The notes under the pieces were generated by a model that saw only the letters and a list, made by a program, of their open reading frames with translations, searched no databases and was not told the origin of the DNA. This document shows positions 56,628 through 64,000 of a stretch of DNA of 64,000 nucleotides, one piece after another (the first letter of the stretch is position 1; each line of letters begins with the position of its first letter). Both the position numbers and the translations under genes were made by a program. This DNA is from Phragmites australis (Eukaryota > Streptophyta > Magnoliopsida > Poales > Poaceae), in the NCBI RefSeq assembly GCF_958298935.1, contig NC_084924.1, positions 5,766,001 through 5,830,000 of the forward strand, written 5' to 3'.

Positions 56628-57300
56628 GGCCACTCTCAATGCTTTATGTCTTAGCTTATATCTAAAGTGGAGAGAAACTAAGATATTGATGTTAAGAAAT
56701 AAGCTCGCGGTGTATAGTGTCTACGAGTTGTTTCTTATGTGACACAAAGTAATTAATTGTTACATGTAGTGTGATCAAAACTTTTAATTGGTTTGTATGG
56801 CCACTTGTGTTGCTTTTTTATTGTAGAACAAAAACTAGATAACTGATACATGTAGAAGTGAGTTGATTTTTTATTATTTCATACCGGTGCATCTCTTTCA
56901 ATTAAAACTATACATTGACAAAAGATATGATAATTAAAGAAATATTAATTTTTAATGTTCATACATAATGAGATATATTACATAAAGGAATAGGTAGCAT
57001 TAAAATGGTATAGTAATCAAAGATATAAGTTACGAAGTAACATCATTTAAAGTAATCATGATATTTTAATTTTGTCTAAATTTTTGCCAAATATGCTCAA
57101 CCAAATCTTTTTTTTTCAGTTGAATATAAATTGGACGATCTCGAATCTTGGAATGCTTCTCTAGTACTTTTGTAAATGCGGGGATATCTTCATAAGATAT
57201 TTTTGGATCTTGAATGACTATTGTGCTTGGAGTCTCATTCAAGTTCAAGCCATGAATATTGGCCGCCACTTCTTTCTCATCTTCGACAATTAATCACAAT
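56628..57300 (-). mobile_element. Pong/Ping-like Harbinger element remnant (one end)
   Basis: At 56628, directly after TAA, the sequence GGCCACTCTCAATG differs at two positions from the terminal GGCCAGTCACAATG of the rice Ping/Pong group. Four hundred bases further in, the minus strand carries the C-terminus of a Harbinger-type transposase. No matching right terminus was found, so the element is truncated or its far end is too decayed to see. Confidence 0.6.
57066..57300 (-). pseudogene. C-terminal fragment of a Pong-like Harbinger (DDE_4/ALP1-like) transposase
   Basis: Read on the minus strand from about 57300: LIVEDEKEVAANIHGLN, NETPSTIVIQDPKISYED, IPAFTKVLEKHSKIRDRP and a final LKKKDLVEHIWQKFRQN with a stop at 57066. 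The pattern (N)MIVEDE ... IRD ... QL..DLVEH(I/L)W closes the transposases of PIF/Pong elements and their ALP1-like domesticated relatives. A stop sits directly before LIVEDE and the catalytic DDE core is not found upstream, so this is a broken copy. Confidence 0.65.
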
Positions 57301-59870
57301 GAGGAAGAGCATTAGTGGTTTTCAATTCAGAGCAATTGAATACATCTTGTTCTTGCAAGATGTATGACTGTACTGGTATGTGTCTTGCTATCAATTACAT
57401 TAGTATAATTTTTTTCAAGAAGGTGAAATGCACTTATTTCATTAAAAACAAAAATAATAGATTTTTTCAGACTAGATTCAGGAAGCCTCTACCTCACAAA
57501 ATGACAGCAAGTTGTGACTATTTCATCAATATAATATATCATACGCTGAGTGTTTTTTCTGTAAATCACAGCTTCTAACTCTCCATCACAAATAAATAAT
57601 GAATCTATCTCTAATAACGTTAGACATGTTCTTGTTTTCCTATCATTAGGAAAAAAATGTGTTCGTGCAAATCTCATAATTTAGTACAGCTACACAAATA
57701 TGTTCCTACAATCTTAACAACAGTACAAGACTACACTAGAATACCAATCATCACTGAATAATTTAGGGGAAAAAATAAATTGCACATAGTTATAATTGAT
57801 TTGGGGATTGGCTGTTATGGTAGAAATCCAAAGTGCTAGAGTTGTTACTTGATGCGGCAGCCCACAAATTAGCGACGGGAGCTTTGCTGGAAGTGCTTTG
57901 AGGCTGCGGCGGCAACAGCGGATGAGCAAGTAGCAAAGGAGATGCTTCCTCACGGTCTCAATGTATCTTCTCTTGACCACCCATGTGAATCAGAGAAGGA
58001 CTACAACGCCGGTGTATCTTCTTTTGGTGGTGGCGGTGGTGGAGCTTCTCTCGGCGCTGGCGGTGGATCTTCTCCTGGCTCTACAATAAGGGGCTTGACT
58101 CCTATCCATGAGTTGATCAGCTTGGTTGAATGGAGCAGTGGATCAGCGGGTGGGAGAGAAAGCGCGTGAAGAGGAAACCGTAGCACCCCAACATGGTCCC
58201 GTGCGTTGTCTTCGGTCTTGGATTTTGCAAATCGCTTGTTTCTTCAAGACATCAGCTAGTTCTCTCTCCTCTTTAATTTGGTTGCCGCATCAGATTTTTG
58301 CCTACATAGACCCCTCTTAAATGCCCAAGATATTGGTCAGGATGGAGCACTGGGAGATGATGGAAACAGAGAATTAGGAAGATGATGGAAACAGAGAAGG
58401 CTATGGTAGAGAATTACCTGAGCATCCTTCTGAATTGTTTGTTATGGAGGAGTGAGAATATGCGTTGAAAATTATTAGAGTTAAGTGCACATAGGAGAGT
58501 GAAAACAAATAGTGCTACAATAGAAATCTTTGCTAACTCCAGCCATATGTATGGGATAAATGTGCACTTTCAGATTTAATTTAATACCTAAATATAACAC
58601 GGATAAAACAGATTGACTATCATCATCATCCTGCAAGAGTTTATCCTAGGCATATAATTCTCTAATATATTACAGGACGAAAGTAGCAAAAAAATAGGCA
58701 TGCTAAACATGACGAATTATAATGAACATACCCATCATTAGCGTGAGATACCGAGGCCCCCGTGATGATGATGCAGGAGATGACGATGAAGGGGACATAG
58801 AGGAAGTAGACCGTGATGATGTAAAAGGTGACTTGATGATGATTAGAAAGTAGATCGCACGAACAATTGATTGTGATGATGAAACAGATCTCCAGTAGTT
58901 GCGCTTTCCAAAAACTTTAGCCCTCTCCTAATGCAGGATCTCAAGAGTGACGGATTCTAGAGAAGTGCTCTCCTATTCGTCGGTGCACGCCGGTGCAACG
59001 TGACAAAGTAGACTACTTATGTCGATGCAATAGAGAGAAGCAAAACCCTAATTGCATCTCTATTTTGTGGTGGTGACCGGTAGATATATAGAGGGAATTA
59101 AGTGGTTGAGACACACCACGATCGAACTTGGTTAGTGTTACGATCGAATTCTTAACCGACACGATTTTCTCACTCACTCTCTCTCTCTCACACACACACA
59201 TATATATATATGGTTGCCCATGCAGCAAAAAAGAATAAAACTACAAAAGAAGATCGCACCTACATAAGCAATTAGACCTGATTTCAGAGGACTATTTACT
59301 TAGGTGTTGTGTGCCCATACCCTTCGTCCCCCCATGGCCTGACGAGGCGAGCAAGCTCACGCGTGTATTCTACTTAGTCATCTCATACACACATGCTAAA
59401 TAATGAATGAGATAATTTCTTATAAATTAGTCTTCCTTCACCTTCACTAATAAGTTATGATTAAAAGATACACACCTATCTCCATTTAGTTAGGTCCTTA
59501 AAATTTATTTGAAATTACTTAAATATAATGAGCCAAGCCTATATTTAGAATTACTCAAATATAATAGACTAATCTTATATATTCTAACAATATGCCCAGT
59601 ACAATATGTCTTAAGGTGTGTAAGTGTAACCGAGAGAATATGCTTAATTGTGCCTTTCTGCTTTGTCAAACTCAGATATTTTTGTAAAGATATATACAAG
59701 ATACATGCTAATTATTTTCTTCAACTGTTTCAGTTTCCAGAGAAAGTAGAGCAGCTCAAGATGATCGAAATCCAGTACAGACAGTAGTTCCATGATGTAC
59801 TTCCGCACTAATAGATAAATAAGGTATCTGTCAATTCTATTTTCACCATTCTTCTTCATCTTTTTTAATT
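57301..59870. other. Intergenic, possibly further decayed element sequence
   Basis: A glycine-rich plus-strand frame (57942-58169), antisense to a proline-rich one, has no recognisable domain. A short tandem duplication of GATGATGGAAACAGAGAA lies at 58355-58399. The region 59480-59640 repeats AATTACTYAAATATAATRR twice. No gene can be supported. Confidence 0.4.
59177..59211. repeat. Compound (CT)n(CA)n(TA)n microsatellite
   Basis: Consecutive CT, CA and TA runs of about 6 units each. Confidence 0.9.
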
Positions 59871-60164
59871 AGTTTAAGTTAATTAGTGCCAAAGGAAACA
59901 TGAACATGAGAAGCGAAGAAGAGTCGAAAGCATGGGCAGGAAACCAATCTTTTCAAGGTCAAAGTCGTCACTTCAAAAAAGTTCAAATAAGCAAGCAAAA
60001 AAATAGAATTATCACTGGGCGAGTAGAGGACGGTGGAGAAGACGAGGAAGAAGAAAGAGCAGGGAAGCAAGCAACTGAACGAAGACCAACACCAACCAAG
60101 AGAGAGAAGCAGCAGCCAGAGAAGAGTAGAGAACAAACATAGAGAGAGAGGGAGAGAGATTTGC

Positions 60165-60232
60165 ATGCAACAACTGCCCGTCTCCCCTCCAAAAGTTCCC
60201 TAATTGCTTTCCGGTTCTTCTCCCCCATGTAA
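60165..60232 (+). promoter_or_regulatory. Leader uORF and start-stop element (or 5' UTR splice donor) before the RPK2-like gene
   Basis: An ATG at 60165 opens a 12-residue frame (MQQLPVSPPKVP) ending at 60203. At 60227-60232 the bases ATGTAA form a start-stop pair. The same bases also make the strong splice donor AT|GTAAGT, and GGCTAG before 60321 could be an acceptor for an intron of about 90 bp. Which reading applies cannot be decided from sequence. Confidence 0.45.
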
Positions 60233-60325
60233 GTCTCCCTTCCTCGTCGTCTCCTGCACCTACCGGAAGCGACGCCTCCTACTGCGGTTCAGCCTCATTT
60301 CCGGTTCGTCGGCTAGCTAGCCGAG

Positions 60326-63300
60326 ATGGTGGCCGCGCGCCGGAGCACGGCCTCCACCGCCGCGCTCCTGCTGCTCCTGCTTGCGGTTGCGGTCTCCGTC
60401 TCTTCTTCCTCCGAGTTGCACCGCGGCCAAGAACAGGACAGATCGGCGCTGCTCCAGCTCAAGAATGCCTTCCCTTCCCTGGAGCTGTTACGGCGGTGGT
60501 CCGTGGACTCCGGCGGCGCCAACCACTGCTCCTGGCCGGGGGTCACCTGCGACGCGAGGTCCCGTGTCGTCGCTCTGAAGGTGACCTCCGCCCCACGGCG
60601 CTCCGGACCCGCGCGGGAGCTCCCCGGCGAGTTGCCCCCGGCGGTTGGACTCCTCACCGAGCTTGAAGAGGTATCTTTTCCCTTCCTCGGCCTCCGCGGT
60701 GAGATCCCCGGCGAGATCTGGAGGTTGGAGAAGCTCGAGGTGGTCAACCTCGCCAGGAACTCTCTCCGGGGAGCCCTTCCGGCCGCCTTCCCGCCGCGGC
60801 TGAGGGTGCTCACTCTCGCTTCCAACCTGCTTCACGGTGAGATCCCCTCCCTTTCCGGCTGCAAAGACTTGGAAAGGTTGGATCTTTCAGGCAACCGGCT
60901 CACCGGGTCGGTACCGCGAGCTCTTTGCCGCCTGTCCAAGCTTAAGCAGCTTGACTTGTCCGGAAACCTTCTTGCCGGGAGCATCCCCTCTGGTTTGGGG
61001 AATTGCGTGCAGCTCCGCTCGCTGCGGCTGTTCTCCAATTTGTTGAATGGTTCTATTCCACCGGAGATTGGAAGGTTGAGGAAGCTGCGGGTTTTGGATG
61101 TATCGAGTAACAGATTGAGCGGTTCGGTACCTTTGGAGCTAGGGAATTGCTCGGATTTGTCTGCACTCATATTGTCTAGCCGGTTCAATTCAGTGAATTC
61201 ACCTGAGTCCAATCTGTATAAAGGAGGGATTCCAGAGAGTGTGACATCTTTGCCGAAGCTCAGGGTGCTATGGGCGCCGAGGGCGGGGCTGGAAGGAAAT
61301 GTTCCGAGCAATTGGGGAAGGTGTCATAATTTGGAAATGGTTAATCTTGGGGAGAATTTACTTTCTGGAGTGATTCCAAGGGCGCTAGGGCATTGCAGTA
61401 ACCTCAAGTTTCTCAACCTCAGCTCCAATAGATTATCTGGTTTGCTGGATAAGGATCTTTGTCCACATTGTATGGCTGTATTCGATGTCAGTGGAAATGA
61501 ACTGTCTGGCTCAATTCCAGCATGTGTGAACAAAGTCTGTGCATCTCAGCTAATGCTGGATGAAATGACATCTGGTTATTATTCACTCCTCATGTCCAAA
61601 GCTCTAGGCGAACTACCATCGGGTAACTGTGACTCTGAAGAGTGTTCTGCTGTGTACCATAATTTTGCGAAGAACAATCTCGAAGGTCATCTTACATCCT
61701 TGCCGTTCAGTGCAGACAGATTTGGAAACAAGACCTTGTATGCATTTGTTGTTGATCACAATAAATTCAGTGGATCGTTGGATGCAATTCTGTTGGAACA
61801 GTGTAGCAACTTGAAGGGGCTGATTGTAAGCTTCCGAGACAACAAGATATCTGGTGGGCTCACAGCAGAAGTTAGCACAAAATGCCGTGCTATCAGAACT
61901 TTGGATTTAGCTGGCAATCAAATATCGGGAGCGATGCCTGCTAATGTTGGTTTGTTGGGAGCTCTTGTCAAGATGGACATTAGCAGAAATTTGCTGGAAG
62001 GTCAAATACCTGTCAGTTTCAAAGACTTCAAGAGCTTGAAATTTCTCTCATTAGCTGGGAACAATCTCAGTGGTAGAATACCATTCTGTTTGGGTCAGTT
62101 GAGATCACTGGAGGTTTTAGATCTCTCATCTAATTCTCTAACTGGGAAGATCCCTAGTAACCTTGTGACACTAAGAGATCTCACTGTGCTTCTGCTCAAC
62201 AATAATAGGCTCTCTGGAATCATTCCTGATCTTACCCCTTTGTCATCACTATCCATTTTTAACGTTTCATTTAATAACTTGTCTGGGCCACTGCCTTTAA
62301 AAATTTACTCACTTACATGTGACAGTATTAATGGAAATCCGTCCCTTCAGCCTTGTGGATTATCTACGCTCTCCAATCCGTTAATGAACGTCCGAACACT
62401 CACTGAGTCATATGGTACAACACCAGCCAACACATCCCCTGATGGCGGCGGGTTCAGCAAAATAGAGATTGCTTCGATAACTTCAGCATCAGCTATTGTT
62501 GCGGTTCTGCTGGCTCTGATCATCCTTTATATTTACACACGAAAATGTGCATCAAGACCATCAAGACCTTCTCTCAGGAGAAGGGTAGTCACTGTTTTCG
62601 TGGATATTGGGGCTCCTTTGACATATGAGACTGTTTTACATGCTAGTGGCAGTTTCAATGCAAGTAATTGCATTGGAAGTGGTGGCTTCGGAGCAACGTA
62701 CAAAGCTGAAGTTGCACCAGGAATACTGGTTGCAATAAAGAGGCTTGCTATTGGAAGATTCCAAGGTATTCAGCAGTTCCAAGCAGAGATCAAAACTCTT
62801 GGGAGGTGTCGCCATCCCAATCTTGTAACACTCATTGGATTCCATCTGGGTGATTCAGAGATGTTTCTAATATATAATTTTCTGCCTGGTGGTAATTTGG
62901 AAAGGTTCATACAAGAAAGGACTAAGAGACCAATTGATTGGAGAATGCTTCACAAAATTGCTCTAGATGTTGCACGTGCACTTGCATACCTTCATGATAA
63001 CTGTGTCCCACGCATTCTACACCGGGATGTCAAACCAAGCAACATCTTGCTCGACAATGATTACAATGCATACCTTTCTGATTTTGGATTAGCAAGACTG
63101 CTTGGGAATTCAGAAACGCATGCAACCACTGGTGTGGCAGGTACTTTTGGATATGTTGCTCCAGAGTATGCCATGACATGCCGTGTTTCTGATAAGGCAG
63201 ATGTGTATAGCTATGGAGTGGTTCTTCTTGAACTTATTTCAGACAAAAAAGCACTGGATCCTTCTTTCTCTCCATATGGGAATGGATTCAACATTGTTGC

Positions 63301-63496
63301 CTGGGCTTGCATGCTTCTACACAAGGGCCGAGCTCGTGAGTTCTTCATAGAAGGCCTGTGGGATGTGGCCCCACATGATGACCTTGTTGAGATTCTACAC
63401 TTGGGTATTAAGTGTACAGTTGATTCTCTTTCTTTTAGGCCCACAATGAAGCAAGTCGTTCGACGACTAAAGGAACTCAGACCACCATCTTTCTAG
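60326..63496 (+). CDS. RPK2: RPK2-like LRR receptor-like serine/threonine kinase
   Basis: An uninterrupted 1056-residue receptor kinase. A signal peptide spans about residues 1-28. The LRRNT cap has the Cys pair C68 and C75 (HCSWPGVTC). Two blocks of leucine-rich repeats (about 80-400 and 480-680) surround a divergent segment with [15 protein letters not shown] and a Cys-containing [10 protein letters not shown] transmembrane helix lies at about 717-739. The kinase domain (about 778-1050) keeps the P-loop GSGGFG (784-789), Lys805, Glu821, HRD with Asp901, DFG at 919-921 and APE, so it should be active. The HRD arginine is present. The repeat arrangement and KPSNILL match Arabidopsis RPK2/TOAD2 (1151 residues), which acts at the plasma membrane in anther, root and meristem (CLV-type) signalling; orthology is inferred. 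The start is the first Met with a signal peptide, in a fair context (G at -3 and +4). The leader has upstream ORFs. Confidence 0.95.
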   Translation: MVAARRSTASTAALLLLLLAVAVSVSSSSELHRGQEQDRSALLQLKNAFPSLELLRRWSVDSGGANHCSWPGVTCDARSRVVALKVTSAPRRSGPARELPGELPPAVGLLTELEEVSFPFLGLRGEIPGEIWRLEKLEVVNLARNSLRGALPAAFPPRLRVLTLASNLLHGEIPSLSGCKDLERLDLSGNRLTGSVPRALCRLSKLKQLDLSGNLLAGSIPSGLGNCVQLRSLRLFSNLLNGSIPPEIGRLRKLRVLDVSSNRLSGSVPLELGNCSDLSALILSSRFNSVNSPESNLYKGGIPESVTSLPKLRVLWAPRAGLEGNVPSNWGRCHNLEMVNLGENLLSGVIPRALGHCSNLKFLNLSSNRLSGLLDKDLCPHCMAVFDVSGNELSGSIPACVNKVCASQLMLDEMTSGYYSLLMSKALGELPSGNCDSEECSAVYHNFAKNNLEGHLTSLPFSADRFGNKTLYAFVVDHNKFSGSLDAILLEQCSNLKGLIVSFRDNKISGGLTAEVSTKCRAIRTLDLAGNQISGAMPANVGLLGALVKMDISRNLLEGQIPVSFKDFKSLKFLSLAGNNLSGRIPFCLGQLRSLEVLDLSSNSLTGKIPSNLVTLRDLTVLLLNNNRLSGIIPDLTPLSSLSIFNVSFNNLSGPLPLKIYSLTCDSINGNPSLQPCGLSTLSNPLMNVRTLTESYGTTPANTSPDGGGFSKIEIASITSASAIVAVLLALIILYIYTRKCASRPSRPSLRRRVVTVFVDIGAPLTYETVLHASGSFNASNCIGSGGFGATYKAEVAPGILVAIKRLAIGRFQGIQQFQAEIKTLGRCRHPNLVTLIGFHLGDSEMFLIYNFLPGGNLERFIQERTKRPIDWRMLHKIALDVARALAYLHDNCVPRILHRDVKPSNILLDNDYNAYLSDFGLARLLGNSETHATTGVAGTFGYVAPEYAMTCRVSDKADVYSYGVVLLELISDKKALDPSFSPYGNGFNIVAWACMLLHKGRAREFFIEGLWDVAPHDDLVEILHLGIKCTVDSLSFRPTMKQVVRRLKELRPPSF

Positions 63497-64000
63497 GAAT
63501 AGCAAGCAGAGTATGGCTTGCTTCTGCAAACTGAGTAAGGTAAACGAGCCAATTTCCCTGCCCTTTTGCTTTGTTTAACTTTCTCAGCCAAATAATTCAG
63601 GAGCCCAGTTGTGGTTAGTGTATTGATGGTGCATTTCATCGTAAAAAATAATATTTATGCTGCATGTGCTTCTATCTTAGGAACCATGAACCCTACCAAA
63701 TACACAAATCTTCACATATAATAACTGTGCTCGTTTTATAAAATCGCCACTTTAGTTTCAATGCTTGTCAATTCTGTTTTCTGGTAAAGTACGTTATGCC
63801 TCCTACCAATTGAAATTGCCATGTTAGGGCTGCACCATTTGTATTTCTCGTTATATCTACTTTTCATGCGTGTTCCAATCAATATCAGAAGATTATAAGC
63901 TTAACAAACATGGAATCAATCGCATCTTGAAATTTGTTAACTTTGAGTAGTCCTTACCAGTTAGTGACAACCCAATTCCTTCACGTTAACTTGATATGTT
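63497..64000 (+). other. 3' UTR and downstream flank of the receptor kinase gene
   Basis: AT-rich sequence after the stop at 63494-63496, with no other feature. GTAAGG at 63538 could be a 3' UTR splice donor. The transcript end was not located. Confidence 0.5.

Noticed and set aside
57942..58320. Glycine-rich plus frame and antisense proline-rich frame
   Set aside because: Low-complexity stretch without flanking domains or splice signals; not enough to call a gene.
59900..60142. 80-codon frame upstream of the receptor kinase
   Set aside because: Glu/Lys-rich from a purine-rich leader; ends before the gene and has no recognisable features, though it may be transcribed.
1..64000. A new multi-gene system such as a defence or biosynthetic cluster
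   Set aside because: The genes present belong to unrelated families and the only enzyme-like extra (the glycosyltransferase) is a broken fragment; clustering is not supported.

Overview
This window is nuclear DNA of a flowering plant, almost certainly a grass. Genes are sparse and intron-bearing with GT/AG introns, some first exons are very GC-rich, and about two thirds of the sequence is transposable-element material of types typical of cereals: Stowaway, Tourist and Harbinger elements, CACTA, Mutator-like, hAT and Helitron elements, Copia- and Gypsy-type LTR elements, and tRNA-derived SINEs. There is no bacterial, organellar or viral gene set, so no operons, CRISPR arrays or origins are expected or seen.

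Five complete protein-coding genes and one partial one are supported. (1) 2180-2704 (-): first two exons of an Asterix/WDR83OS-type ER protein; the last exon is not found. (2) 3589-8012 (+): a six-coding-exon gene for a 924-residue protein of an uncharacterised plant-specific family (often labelled dentin-sialophosphoprotein-related), divergently paired with gene 1. (3) 15529-18132 (+): a six-exon seven-transmembrane TPRA1/CAND-type protein. (4) 21416-24770 (+): a four-exon secreted X8/CBM43 protein resembling plasmodesmata callose-binding proteins. (5) 30346-31221 (+): a class I LOB-domain (LBD36/ASL1-like) transcription factor. (6) 60326-63496 (+): a single-exon RPK2-like LRR receptor kinase. 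Remnants include a UDP-glycosyltransferase fragment (about 48.93-49.26 kb) and a Pong-like Harbinger transposase C-terminus (57.07-57.30 kb).

Layout: 1-8.3 kb is the divergent gene pair with Stowaway elements and a SINE in introns. 8.6-14.9 kb is a nest in which a short-LTR element holds larger Copia LTRs, a decayed gag and a Mutator-like foldback element. 15.3-18.2 kb is the 7TM gene. 20.1-20.8 kb is a foldback repeat. 21.0-25.3 kb is the X8 gene, with a solo LTR in its last intron and a SINE downstream. 25.5-27.0 kb is a Helitron plus a large inverted repeat. 29.0-29.3 kb is a hAT MITE. 29.9-31.2 kb is the LBD gene, followed by a CACTA derivative. 32.5-51.4 kb is nested Gypsy-type material: a 9.6-kb element without recognisable pol, filled with CTTCG-rich minisatellites, and two solo LTRs with target duplications. 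51.6-54.6 kb is a non-autonomous Harbinger-like element interrupted by a solo LTR. 56.2-57.3 kb holds a Tourist MITE and a Pong-like remnant. 59.9-64 kb is the receptor kinase gene.

The genes do not form a pathway. The clearest functional link is positional: genes 1 and 2 share about 250 bp of promoter. Several element boundaries are unusually well defined, with target-site duplications readable at both ends. I found no convincing new multi-gene system. The most unusual material is the degenerate, once-translatable Asp/Tyr-rich repeat array inside the Gypsy-like element (40.3-42.1 kb) and the leader-peptide arrangements before three genes. All family names are by recognition from the sequence; no database search was run.
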